Shown here piece by piece: positions 1 to 10,034 of a stretch of DNA of 21,960 nt. The notes below the pieces were generated by a model. The model was not told where the DNA came from, did no database searches, and saw only the letters and a list, made by a program, of their open reading frames with translations. Location: positions 1 through 21,960 of the forward strand of contig JAQGAU010001022.1 of NCBI GenBank assembly GCA_034698045.1, in the 5' to 3' direction. The DNA comes from Paramacrobiotus richtersi. Taxonomy: Eukaryota > Tardigrada > Eutardigrada > Parachela > Macrobiotidae. Positions within the stretch are counted from its first letter, which is position 1; every line of letters starts with the position of its first letter. A program made the translations under genes and the position numbers.

Positions 1-1157
1 TTACGGCGCCGTACCTTTCGTTTAGCCACGCCCGCGTACCGTATCGAGATTCGCTTCGAATTCGAGACCCACCCTAATTGCACAATCTGTTCCGTTCCTC
101 CATGGCCAAATAATCGCACATCAGCTCCACAGACCGATGGCGCTCGTGGTTCTCCATTGCCTTTCAGTTTCATCAGTTTGACAGTGATCACGCTAGCACT
201 CAATGCCATAGCACTCTTTTTCATGCTCAAGAAGAAACTTTTTAGCATACCTTTTAACGTGTACATCGGCGCTCTATTTGGCAGCAACGTCCTTTACGTC
301 GGAATTCGAAATCCTTTGAAAATCTTTTTAGAACATTATGGCTACTGGTGGATGGGATCGCAGGCATGTACGTTATGGATTTATTGCATGTATGCTATTT
401 CAGCGATCACGGTACACATACACGTCTTAATTAGCGTTAGTCGTGGTTGGTCGCTACTTTGGCCTATATCCTACAGAAACTATCATACTTCAAAATTGGC
501 TGCTTTACTGTGCATGGTTGTCGTGGTGTACACCAATATACTTGTTTTGCCGGGAATAGCCGTAGATGCCATGTATTATCGCGTTCCGCTCTCCACGGGC
601 TGCGTCTGAACACCAAGGCGCAGCTAACTTGGGCCGAGTTCACATTGGTTTGGGTGTTTGACGCACCAAAGCTGTTCATTCCGGTATGCTATCCCGTTCT
701 TCTTTGGAAATTTTCCAAAAGAGACCGAGTGGGAGTTGTTGCTCAGTCCGTGGAAATGGATCGAGTAGCGAACCGAAACAGGAATGCAGCACAAGGGAAT
801 CGAAAGGCAAAGGTCAAATCTCAGCCGTTTGTCGTGTTGGCGCTGTTTACAGCAGGAGCCTTTGCTTGTTGGATGCCAAGTATGGTCTATTACCACCTAG
901 CTAACTTCGCGCCCCTCAGTCAGCTGAAATCTTTAAAGGAAGTTCAAGATGTTCTGTATCTTTTACTGCCCGTGCTTGATCCGCTCTTCTTTGCACTGAG
1001 TATCCGTAGTTTACGCACAGGGTTATTTCGCTTAGTGACGTGCCGAAGTACGAAGCCGGTTATAAGCAGCAACTACGGTAAAAGGAACTGCATATTGCCG
1101 CTCATAGTCCGACTAGCGAATGTGCTCTCCTACGAATGCTGTAGACGACATTTCTAA
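1..1157 (+). pseudogene. Rhodopsin-like (class A) GPCR, 5' partial, one-base frameshift
   Basis: This encodes a seven-transmembrane receptor of the plasma membrane; the ligand is unknown. The frame is open from base 1, so the true start lies outside the window or in an upstream exon. Two N-glycosylation sequons (NCT near 76, NRT near 112) precede TM1, as expected for an extracellular N-terminus. TM1 is near 160-230. WWMG in the first extracellular loop is at 346-357, the TM3 cysteine at 367-369 and its loop-2 partner cysteine at 601-603. SRG at the DRY position is at 439-447. After base 606 the frame ends in TGA, and the rest (LNTKAQ, TM5, CWMP of TM6 at 867-878, DPLFF of TM7 near 978) continues in frame 3, so one base is missing. 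It is a diverged relative of the three minus-strand copies. It could be a pseudogene or a sequence error. Receptor identity is firm. Confidence 0.8.
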
Positions 1158-1181
1158 TTAAGTTTTTTATAACGTTGACAA

Positions 1182-1187
1182 AATAAA
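1182..1187 (+). terminator. AATAAA polyadenylation signal
   Basis: The canonical hexamer lies 25 bases after the TAA stop of the receptor reading frame. It implies a very short 3' UTR and supports 1157 as the true end of that gene. Confidence 0.55.
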
Positions 1188-1189
1188 GG

Positions 1190-2345
1190 TCACTGCGGTA
1201 TAATTTCACTGGGCGAAAATATGGATTAAATTTACCACGCGAATCGTTGTTATATCTGCTGTTGCGGTTCCGAAACGTTAACACTGAGTATTTGTTTTAC
1301 AGTTCAGAATTACGTCACGCATCGTACATAGATACTAATACACCCTGCCAAAGATCTTTTTAGAACAGTTGCTGTTTTTTTTTGACGGTTTCCGGCCTTG
1401 TGAATAATTCACCTCCAGAGGGTTACATCGTTCTTTCGCAAATGATTATGCGAAGCCGAGCGGCATACCCTTCGTTTAATATGAAAGTGGGCAAAAACGC
1501 CGGCAAAAGTTATGTGTTCTTTGCGTCATGCTGAAATGATTCCCACACCAATATCGCATCTGCCCGATCAGGAACAAAGTTCCTGTTCCAACCGCTCCTT
1601 CACTTTTTCACGGTTGATCGGGGCAAACTGAACCCAGAGAGTTGTGTGTCAAAGAGATAATTTGATACGGTTGAACGGAAACTAATTACCGGCTCGTCAA
1701 ATTGACTCCGAATACAGCGCGATATTCGTCTCGCCAACGCATCCTTGGAATCGTTAAGTACAATGACTAGAATTGTCCTAGCAGGTTTACAACGATTTCT
1801 GGGAATGCGGCACGTATTCTGACCGTTTGATTGGCAAAGGTAGAATTTCCTTAGTAATCTTCGTCCCTGTTCCGGAAGAGTTTGTCCTTGAATAACCCTA
1901 TTTTTCTTGAGCAGATGATCACAACAGTACAGCTTGACTAATTACCGAGGAAGGATAGTTATGTCGGAAGCTGGTCTATGCAGTTCCCGGATGTTTCTGC
2001 AGCGAAACAGGCATGTAATTGGTTTTGCCAATCACGATCAGTACAATGATGCGCATACAGACAATTCTGCCTGCATCAATCCTACAGACAATTCTCACCG
2101 CCTGCTGTCTACTTTTGCCGGGAAGACCCGTCAGGAAACAGGAGAGAAACGGGCCAGGGAATACATCTACCAGCGTATAAGCATCGAGATGTAAATGCCA
2201 ACGCCATGTCCGTCATGGAAACAGCCCCTCCTGCGGTCGACTTTAACGAGATCTTTTCTGTTATACGACCGAAGGGTGTAGTGTGTGTGTGAGCGTTTTT
2301 ATTTGTTAAGCACAAATCATAATTTCCTGTTTTCATATACTATTC
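1190..2345. other. Intergenic, no gene recognised
   Basis: Both strands carry frequent stops and no frame resembles a known family. There is a T-run near 1373-1383 and a short GT run near 2280-2291. I see no tRNA-like or repeat-related sequence here. Confidence 0.5.
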
Positions 2346-2454
2346 ATGCGTCTGCATAAAAAGTATTCGTATATTCTGTTTCTCTTCCTGATTATATTCT
2401 GCATGTTGTCGCTGTACTCAGTTAGGCATAAGTCCCGTTGTACCAAAAATGTAC

Positions 2455-3131
2455 CCAACACCGATGCCGAAGTTACTCTGACAAGAGCAACAGAAAAACG
2501 CTGTTTAAAAAAGGCAACAGAACGCTTCTCGCCCGATTTTTCAACAATTTAACGACCTAAAAACTTGAAAAGCTCTTTTGTGCATTTGCCAAAGAATAAA
2601 TTTGCAAAAGGAATAGAAGGCCGTTAGGAGGTCAAGCCAGGTAACCACAACCAAAGCACTTATGAAGTTTAGCTTCGCTTCTCTTTCTAGTTTCGGCAGG
2701 CTTGCAGATATTCAACGATCGGAATGCGTAGCTTTCTTGTGCCAGTGGAAGGTCGTTCCAAAGCATGGCCTTTCTGGGTACAAGTGGGTATTCATATACG
2801 TCGGCCATTGCCGTTTCCGTTCCATCGTTCGTTGCGGATCATACTCGGTATATGTGCAGTCTAATCAATTATTCATGTCCTGTGGAAACCGCACACACAA
2901 GATTATGAGGGCTCGTTCTGCAACCTAACGCACTAAAATCTTTCTCAGAGCAGGATCATGAGCAGAATATTAATTTGCGCGAGAGAGTCAACGTCTTTTC
3001 CGTGTCCCAGCAGTACAACCCTAGTTTGAGTTCAGCAAAAAAAATTATTTTCGCACTGATAGTTTATCAGATATTGTTATGAGAATGCATGGGAAGTCTA
3101 TTCCTCGCGCACACTGTCGTCCGGTGGCTGG
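2455..3131. repeat. 3' flank of receptor duplication unit, copy 1
   Basis: This non-coding stretch aligns by eye with 8979-10034. Shared blocks include CCAACACCGATGCC (2455 and 8979), GATATTCAACGATCGG (about 2706 and 9247), AACCTAACGCACTAAAATCT (about 2922 and 9464) and TCTTTTCCGTGT (about 2994 and 9949). It lies directly downstream of the receptor on 3132-4139, so the duplication copied more than the coding sequence. Scattered indels close the frames that cross it. Confidence 0.75.
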
Positions 3132-4139
3132 TTATTGTTTGCAGCACCAATTGCTAAGAAATGGCTTCCTAACAATCTGCCACGCTGTAGTTCGTAAGTC
3201 AGGCAAAACTAACATGAATAAAATCGGGTCTATCACCATTTGCCCCAACACCAGAAACGCTGCAACGAGCGAAAACGCGGACAAATGGCTTACGTCCACG
3301 AAACAGCTCATTCCGTAATATACATTCGCGGGCGTCCAGAACAGCGTGGTGCTCACTGTGCCGGCCGTCAAAATCCCAAACGCCCGTTGATTCTCCCGGT
3401 GTCGGCGTCCGGTCCTCATTTCAACACCCGGTGTTCTTCCCTGCAAAGTGTTATTCGTTGTACCACTGGCTTGCTACAATCCAATCTGATTTCGCCTTGC
3501 TAACTGCTTCCGCCATCTGTATAACAAAAGCGGATAAGCCGCGACGATTACCGCCTGTGGTAGAACAAACACACTAAACACTGTAAAAATGGATGAATGG
3601 ACCTGAATGTTCCATTCAGGTAACACTTCGTAATTCAGCGTACAACCGCTTGTCTCCAACGGCAGCCGGTTCCTCGCGTTAATGAAGAAGCCTGGTAGGC
3701 AAGCAGCGTGAACGTACACCCATACTGCTAAACAACAACTAGCGGCGGTTTTCACCGTGTGCCGATGAGCGTAAGAGTGTGGGGAGGTCAACGCCCAGAT
3801 GCGGTTGGACGTTATTAGCATGTGCGTGTTCATGATAACACCAATGAATACATAGTACAAGTATTGGTAAACGTCACAGGCAAGAGCACCCATCCACCAG
3901 GTGGAATAGATGCCGTAGACAATGTCCAAAGGAATCTCGATTAAAGTGTAGGTGAAGTTTAAGAGGACAAGGTTGGCTAGGTAGACGTTGAACGGAGTGC
4001 GGAGGTGGCTGTTGAGGAGAAAGGCTATGATGACCAGACCGTTGAAAAGTATGGAAAAGGGCAGGAGAATCACTTCGCTAATGGGGGTGAAGCTCCACGC
4101 GACTGTAAAGTCCGATGTGTTCGATGCGTTGGCTGACAT
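3132..4139 (-). pseudogene. Rhodopsin-like GPCR copy with an in-frame TAG in intracellular loop 3
   Basis: The frame runs without indels for 336 codons including the stop, but codon 222 is TAG (3474-3476). The ATG at 4139-4137 begins MSANASNTSD with sequons at N4 and N7. By residue: TM1 about 20-43, TM2 52-75, WWMG 81-84, TM3 Cys88, SNR at 111-113 in place of DRY, TM4 131-152, loop-2 Cys166, TM5 184-207, FWTP of TM6 267-270, DPILF of TM7 304-308. The related copies have CAG (Gln) where the TAG sits, so this is a single C-to-T change. A TM1-TM5 truncated receptor, a recent pseudogene, a polymorphism or readthrough are all possible. Loop 2 also has six extra residues (QVHSSI) after EWNI that the other copies lack. 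No AATAAA was found close downstream. Confidence 0.85.
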
Positions 4140-4960
4140 TGTGTCGCTCGCAGGTACGTTTAATTGTCAAAAAAAAGTGCAGTCGGAATCGGATATGTAC
4201 AGACTTGGTATGACGAAAAATGCATGGACTCGATCACTAACAAACAATCTGCGATATTGTTGCTGCAATAAATGAAAGCCCTGACCATTTAATTGTCAAG
4301 TATGTGGAATGAAATCACTGGAATCATGCCAGCTAAGACAAAGGTGACAAATCCATCGCCAGAAAAACTAGACTTGTCGAATCAGAATCCATTGCTATAC
4401 TTGCAAGATCATAGAATGAAGTAGTGTCTCAACTTTTCAATAACTGAGGCATATAACCTCCGCCTCACGTTTTATACGCACAAACCGATCAATTGAGAAG
4501 TTAAAACCCAAGCACATAGGAAAAGCATGGAACAGAATATTATTGATTAGTTCAAGGATCAAAGATCACTTCCCACTTCCCACGTTCCTTGTTGTTATGG
4601 TTGATTGGCTGCTAATCGTTCCGATAATTACGGTAGAATGTTATATAGCGATTAGTTTAACGATCAAAGACCACTTCCCACGTTCCTTGCCGACCGAAGC
4701 GAAGCTGAGATCTTCCATGTTTAAAGTGATGCAGAAATGTGTGATGCAAACCGTTTCTGCGTACCACGATAGCGCGCGGTCAGTTTTCATCCGATTTTCG
4801 TCAAATTCGAACAGAGCCTAGATGCCTACCTGTAGATGAACTAGTTAGTTTTTTGTTATGTAGAATTCAACAAATGAGCAAGATATTCGCAAAATAAGAG
4901 CACATTTTTGAGAACAGAGGATTCATGTATCTGTTTAGCCGCAAACAATACGGCCAAATT
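4140..4960. other. 5' flank of receptor copy, with extra sequence from about 4290
   Basis: The first 150 bases align with the flank of the receptor at 10-11 kb (GGTACGTTTAATTG and GATCACTAACAAACAATCTG are shared). From about 4290 to 4950 this copy carries sequence absent from the other unit. Within it, a block of about 45 bases is repeated (see separate entry). I see no convincing gene here; the hydrophobic frame at 4543-4821 lacks an ATG start. Confidence 0.5.
4546..4691 (+). repeat. Two direct copies of a roughly 40-base block, period about 104
   Basis: GATTAGTTCAAGGATCAAAG followed by CACTTCCCAC...GTTCCTTG near 4546-4591 recurs as GATTAGTTTAACGATCAAAG followed by CACTTCCCACGTTCCTTG near 4650-4690. 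It is a local tandem duplication inside sequence that the other duplication unit lacks. Confidence 0.6.
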
Positions 4961-4969
4961 AGCCTGCAA

Positions 4970-5400
4970 GAATATAATGGCACTTTCTTCCTTGATAATT
5001 CTGGATCTTACGCATAGCCAGCTAACGACTGATCACCGATCAACATGATCATGATCAACAGAAGGAAGTAATTCGGTTTATTAAAGTAATAGGACGTTGC
5101 TTCAGTGCATGTGGGACGGCTGCTACTAATCGCTGTTCAGAAGAAGCTGATTCTCTTAACATATTAAGACTATTCTGTCACGTCTCTTTTCCGCTGGCAG
5201 GATGAGCTGAAGGTATTTTATGCCAAACCATGCATGGATATCCACATCGCTCGGCATGTATTTGTGCTCCTTCAAGGTCTTTCTCTCTTTCTGCTGGATC
5301 GATCATGGCAGCGCAGTTCGGTCCGTGCCTTCCGGACGAGAGTAACAAGTTGTTAAGTCTGGAGAACTCTTTGTGGGAAATTTCGAATTAATTGCCTGAA
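4970..5400 (+). repeat. Repeat A copy 1; left arm of a large inverted repeat
   Basis: This arm matches the reverse complement of 6085-6550. A perfect 30-base match pairs 5111-5140 with 6382-6411, and a perfect 22-base match pairs 4990-5011 with 6500-6521. The same sequence recurs in direct orientation at about 11490-11910 and partly at 15820-16080. It lies upstream of a minus-strand receptor here and at 11 kb. No conserved reading frame runs through the copies. Confidence 0.8.
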
Positions 5401-6050
5401 AATAGTGGAAGGAGAAACAGGAGCTGCCTGCGATCGACAGGATAACAATCCCACACTCCCGGAAATGATGGCGGTAGAAAATATGGGTGCACGCAGACAA
5501 CGGCTGTTGAGCTATCGATTGTCAGCGCTGATGGACCCACACTGACCCGGCCGTCCACATTGAAAATTGTGGCGATAATTAGCGATTTAACCGGTATATG
5601 CGGTACGCTTCGGTCGGGTATGTTCCCGGCGGGCAACACAAGCGGAATCGTCGAAGTTAAAGCAACGCTAATGCAGTCTGTATATGAATTACAATCACTT
5701 GCAAAGCGAAGGGTTCATTTACTAAAGCCGTGAAAAATAGCAGTGACCGCATACAGGAACGACAAAAATATTATATGAGAAAAATGTACTGTGCATTATT
5801 AATGCACAGTTTGCCCGGCAAACACCACCGCCTTTGGCAATCCTGCGCTGTTTTCATCTTTATATTGTGAACGAATGCGAACTTGAGAGATAGTAATATG
5901 TGATAACAGGTAGAGCATGTATTATCCAAGCTTACCGTGGTTCATTTTTCCCTAGAATCAGGTGATAGTGTATGTGCATGACTCATCGTTTCCCCTTTTC
6001 TGTCCCTGAACAGGAATCTCAAATTTCATACACGGGTGTCAGCCCGTACT
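5401..6050 (+). repeat. Repeat A continuation and spacer of the inverted repeat
   Basis: Blocks around 5400-5480 and 5840-6030 align with about 11900-11970 and 12190-12420 (for example GTTTTCATC near 5849 and 12199, and the CAGGAATCTCAAATTTC region). This is therefore the outer part of the duplicated 5' flank. It forms the loop between the two arms and contains an 11-bp-arm palindrome at 5788-5810. Confidence 0.6.
5788..5810. repeat. Perfect short hairpin, 11-bp arms
   Basis: ACTGTGCATTA and TAATGCACAGT are exact reverse complements separated by one T. The palindrome lies near the centre of the spacer of the larger inverted repeat. No function is evident. Confidence 0.7.
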
Positions 6051-6084
6051 ACACTTGTTTATCCTGCCAGTCACAGGCAACTTC

Positions 6085-6550
6085 CGTTTCTGCTTCCGCT
6101 GTTCTTAACTTATTCCCTATTTCGCAGAAATGATTCTCCGGAGTTGACAACGTGTTCCTCTCGTCCGGAAGGCACAGACGGAACTGCGCTGCCATGACCC
6201 AGCAGAAAGAGAGAGAGACCTTAAGGAGCATAATGCCATGCCGAGCGATGTTGATATTCACGCATGGTTTGGTATTTAACATACAGAAGATTTGGTATCT
6301 GTATCTTCAGCTCATAGTGCTGATACTGTCTGCAGAAAGAGACGCGCCTGATTAGTCTCAATATTTTTAGAGAACCCGCTGCTGAACAGCGATTAGTAGC
6401 AGCCGTCCCACATGCTACGAATCGACGTCCTGACTCGAGAAACCTACTCACTAACTTCTGTTGATTATGATCATGTTGATCAGTCATTAGTTGGCCATGG
6501 GTAAGATCCAGAATTATCAAGGAAGAACGGGCCATTTCAGTACATTCTTT
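6085..6550 (-). repeat. Repeat A copy 2, inverted; right arm
   Basis: This is the reverse-complement partner of 4970-5400, including a shared CTTCCGGACGAGAG near 5330 and its complement near 6160. Minus-strand frames crossing it merely translate the repeat. No receptor-like sequence follows it at higher coordinates, so if it was copied together with a receptor, that receptor is gone. Confidence 0.8.
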
Positions 6551-6839
6551 TAGATTAATTTGTTTCTCTCTACCGAAGCGTGACCTGGCAAGGTCTTTCC
6601 GTACCATTTATATGACAGTATCGGCGAGGAAACTTCCTTTTAGTTGTCTATCAACGTAAATCCAGTATATTTCTGCATCAGTTCTTACAATTACTCAGTA
6701 ATGGTGGTAGGCGGACGGTTCTAAGACTTTCAAACGATTTTATTTCGATCGTTCTGCGGCAGCGCAACAAGCAATACCGCTTTGCATTAGTCTACATAAT
6801 ATATAGAACTATAACTTACAGCACAATGTCTGTGAAGCT
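6551..6839. other. Intergenic, nothing recognised
   Basis: AT-rich sequence between repeat A (inverted) and repeat B. No coding family or RNA gene was recognised. Confidence 0.4.
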
Positions 6840-7480
6840 TTATTCTCTTATGGTACAGCGGACAGATTGTTTTTCAAGCCTGTCTGGCATCCCGCGTAAA
6901 AGCTTTCCTAATATGCAAGCTTTCCTTCACCCTTCCCAAACAAGGCACCTGAAACCAGAAATGCATGTCCTTGTTGTCATATGCAATCTTTCATAATTGA
7001 AACAACAATACCTTCGTTATCAAAGCCAGCGAAAATGACGGCCAAAAGAATCCGATCTCAGCGGCCTCAATTAAACGTTCTGCACAACAAGATCTGAACT
7101 AGCAGTACCGGAAGATCTTTCATTTTCCAACAGTTCCTCTCATTTCTCTCAGATGTCACAGTTTTTCCGAGCTAAATTGAATCAGGTCTCACTGAGTCAG
7201 AGAGATATTTAAATACGGCTGACGGAAGTTAAATGGAAAATCGCGGGTTTTTGCCGGTACATTTACAGATTTTTGGCATTTCCATTGTGCACCTATTCCG
7301 AGACAAAATCAGCACGGGATGACCAGGATCTCTCCAACAGAGCATATGTAACGGCAGAACGGAAACGGTTTCTTTGTAACATAGTCCGTAAGTTCAACGC
7401 TCCACAGAGAGGCGTGATTGATGTGTAATACATGCTATCATTCCTGTGGAAGACAAGGCCTTGAACGACTTTATTCTCTT
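6840..7480 (+). repeat. Repeat B copy 1
   Basis: This aligns directly with about 14560-15190. Shared blocks include TTCTGCACAACA (7078 and 14778), AGTACCGAAAG/GGAAG-like sequence followed by a CATTT-rich tract, AAATACGGCTGA (7211 and 14911) and TCCATTGTGCACCTAT (7280 and 14980). Indels and point changes are spread throughout, so the duplication is old. No reading frame is kept in both copies. Confidence 0.75.
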
Positions 7481-7984
7481 ACGCACACTGTCTCATTTCA
7501 TGTCAGTGATCAAGAAAATGACGGTTATTCGGAAGTTGTTAGCCATCCCGTAATTAATCCCGTTTGTTATCCCAGAAGGGACATGTGTGTACGTAATTGG
7601 TTCTGCCGGCCATGATAATTCCTCCGATCTGGCTCAAAGCGGTGTGCTTATTCAGCAGCCTCACTCACAAGTTACAAGTCCTGTTACTGCTTAGATTTTG
7701 CGCTTCTCATGTGGTTGCGAAACAAACCGATACTGTCGGCTATATTACTGGTCTATACCTCCAGAATCAGATAACCGAACTGTTGCGTTAAAGACCGATA
7801 CCGCATCTGGTGTCTATTTTTTATCATGCAATTTCCGCACGCTGACAGTGATTGCAACGTAGCCTGGAGCGTGTGTTCAAACTTTCTTTAGTGCTACAGT
7901 ACCTTCGGATAAACGAAGTACAACACATTCGGATGTACGTGCATATAATTTAAGTTTTGTTTACAGTTACGAGATTAATCAATA
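7481..7984. other. Intergenic, no gene recognised
   Basis: Frames at 7418-7615 and 7597-7791 start at non-ATG or unconvincing codons and match no family I know. The stretch separates repeat B from the TMBIM exon remnant. Confidence 0.4.
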
Positions 7985-8013
7985 AGCATTTCTGCATCAA
8001 AAGGTCAACATAC

Positions 8014-8190
8014 GATGCCAAACACCAGCGCCCCGAGAGCGGCGTACGCGACTTGGAGAATGCGCGATTGGAAGATGGCGGCAAAGCTGCCGAACAACAG
8101 GAGAGCGATCAGAATCTGTGTAGGAACGATAATTCCAGCAGGAAGCACAGCTGTATTGCAAAGCGGTGTGGAAAGTTGTTAGTACGGTGG
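8014..8190 (-). pseudogene. Decayed exon of a Lifeguard/TMBIM (BAX-inhibitor-1-like) gene, copy 1
   Basis: The minus strand reads IALLLFGSFAAIFQSRILQ followed by VAYAALGALVFGI, characteristic of the multi-pass Lifeguard/TMBIM calcium-channel-like membrane proteins of ER or Golgi that restrain apoptosis. The upstream part (AATVLTTFHTALQY) is a degraded version of the region that in the other copy reads FALQTKWDF, and the frame between them is disrupted. The homology stops at ATC|GTATGT, a good splice donor, and at GATGCAG|CC, a possible acceptor, so one exon with its intron edges was copied at the DNA level. No other exon is present nearby. It is an orphan fragment, not a working gene. Confidence 0.6.
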
Positions 8191-8210
8191 CTGCATCATG
8201 CATGATTTTA

Positions 8211-8242
8211 ATGTTGATGTATGTACGTATGTTGATGTATGT
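8211..8242. repeat. 18-bp tandem duplication (ATGTTGATGTATGT)
   Basis: ATGTTGATGTATGT occurs exactly at 8211-8224 and 8229-8242, spaced by ACGT. It is a simple slippage-type repeat just upstream of the minus-strand exon fragment. Confidence 0.7.
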
Positions 8243-8244
8243 GC

Positions 8245-8978
8245 AGTGAGTGGGAATACGTACATGACAGACTAGTGCAATATTTCACAGCACAGAACAA
8301 TCTTATTTTTCCGATTGATCACCTCAATTTGCACAATGTCATGCGCAACTCGAAAGATTACCCAAGCACACCTATTAACGTCATGCTTTCAAGACCACTT
8401 TATTGTTGCCAGAGATTCAACTTTACTCCGGATCCCGCTGTGTGTGCGCTCTCGCGTTATCCAACACCATCGTTTCCGGTAGTATTTTCCCGCATGCCGC
8501 ACCCAAAACGTTTCTGGGGACATAAAGACGCTGCTTACGTAATCCGTGTTCAGCCAAGTTTTGTTGTTTGACGAGCCAGTGCTGTCAGTTCTAGCCTGCA
8601 AAATATTTCAGGCAGAGGTGCCCTCGTCGAGTAGTCAGTCTAAGGGGATGGTGTTCCGAGACAGAACAGAGGTAACGGCACAGACCCATTTCGCCGACCA
8701 AATCCCGGGATTTTGTCGCTTTGATGATGATAATACAATTGTTTGTCTAAATGAAACGGAGCATCCTTCCCTGACGCATAAACAGCAGACAAGCACAAGA
8801 AAAACAAATCCCGACGTGTGGAAAGAAGAAGGTAAAACATGGAACGTCTTTATTGGGAATGTGATACAGCGAAGCTAGCGCTAAATAACAACTGCAGTTG
8901 TGTCAGTACTAAAAATTGATCCAGAAACAACCAACACCTTCTCATCATTCAAAACCGCGTTAGTGCGCGGCTGTGTAT
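8245..8978. other. Intergenic, no gene recognised
   Basis: Plus-strand frames at 8239-8571 and 8546-8878 have no recognisable motif, no ATG-supported start and no neighbouring exon signals. I regard them as chance open frames. Confidence 0.4.
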
Positions 8979-10034
8979 CCAACACCGATGCCACAGATCG
9001 TCTAATAACAGCAACAGGACAATGCTGTTTCCAAAAAACAATGATCATCGCACAAAACTGTTTTCTGGATTTGCCAAAGACTAAATTCGCAAAAGGTATA
9101 AGAAGTACGAGAACAACAAGAACGAAAGGACTACGTAGTTTGATACATGTGTTGTTCTTCCGCTACAACGTCGAACCAGGGAAACACCACAAAAGCGCTT
9201 GGGAAGTTTTCCTCTGCTCCAGGTTCCAGTTACGTGGTCATGCCTGAAGATATTCAACGATCGGTATATGTAGCTTTCTTGCGGCAGTGGAAGGTCGTTT
9301 CAAAGCACGGTCTTTCTGGGAAAAAGTGGCCTTCGTATACATATGCAATTGCCGTTTCCGTTCCTGTTGCAAGTCATACTCGGCATATGTGCAGTCTAAT
9401 GAATTATTCATGTCTTGTGGGAGCCGCACCCACAAAATTACAGTATGTGAACTCGATCTGCAACCTAACGCACTAAAATCTTTCACAGAGCGGGATTATA
9501 AGCAGAATATCAATTTGCGCAAGAGAGTCATTAGTCAAAAATCAACTATAAAACGTTCTCTTTATAAAACGGCAAAAGTACAAAAAATTGAACAGGCAGA
9601 TAAAAGAGAAACTGAGCAGACAGATCGGTTTGTGCCGACTTCAACCACGATTGCCGTTGTATTCATATGCTCTATGAAAGCAAGAACAGAATTGAAGAGA
9701 TAAGGACAACATAAAACGGCACGTAAAACTTCAGTAAAAGTGCCTTTTTGTAATCATCGGCGCAAGGATGTTTCACTTGTTTTGCATCAGTACAACGGCA
9801 GACGTGACTAAAATGGGAAATTTCTGTTGCCAGTAACAACACAAATCAGCCTGTCTGTTTAGTTACCCTGTTCTGTGCCTGTTTAGTTTGTTCGTACTCT
9901 CGTCGCTTTAGAACGGGAACGTTTATATCTAGTTGATGCAGATCAATGTCTTTTCCGTGTTGATGCAGACCATCCTAGCAATACAATATTAGTTTAAGAC
10001 CAGCAAAAAAACTGGCTTTCGCACTCATAGTTTA
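8979..10034. repeat. 3' flank of receptor duplication unit, copy 2
   Basis: This is the counterpart of 2455-3131 downstream of the receptor at 10035-11086. It is longer because an element of about 415 bp is inserted at 9531-9945. Part of the block (about 9349-9381) is also found in inverted orientation near 19944-19976. Confidence 0.75.
9531..9945. mobile_element. MITE-like element with terminal inverted repeats of about 100 bp
   Basis: The element is defined as an insertion relative to the homologous flank: GAGAGTCA then ACGTCTTTTCCGTG is contiguous near 2983-3004, but separated by about 415 bases here. The left end (9531-9633, beginning TTAGTCAAAAATCAACTA) is complementary to the right end (9840-9945, ending CTAGTTGATGCAGATCA), with matches extending inward through GTACTTTT/GTACTCTC, CCTGTT and CTGTCTG to CACAAA. 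A TCA next to each junction may be the target-site duplication. The roughly 200 bp interior carries no transposase, so it would be a non-autonomous DNA element. Superfamily unknown. Confidence 0.7.

Noticed and set aside
2346..2552. Small ATG-initiated frame with a hydrophobic N-terminal segment
   Set aside because: Its second half overlaps the duplicated receptor flank (CCAACACCGATGCC block), and the sister copy at 8979 does not keep the frame. Most likely chance.
4543..4821. Hydrophobic frame resembling a transmembrane segment
   Set aside because: It begins at TTG, contains the local tandem duplication and shows no receptor motif.
6221..6607. 128-codon minus-strand frame
   Set aside because: It lies wholly in the inverted copy of repeat A. 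The other three copies have stops and indels in the same frame.
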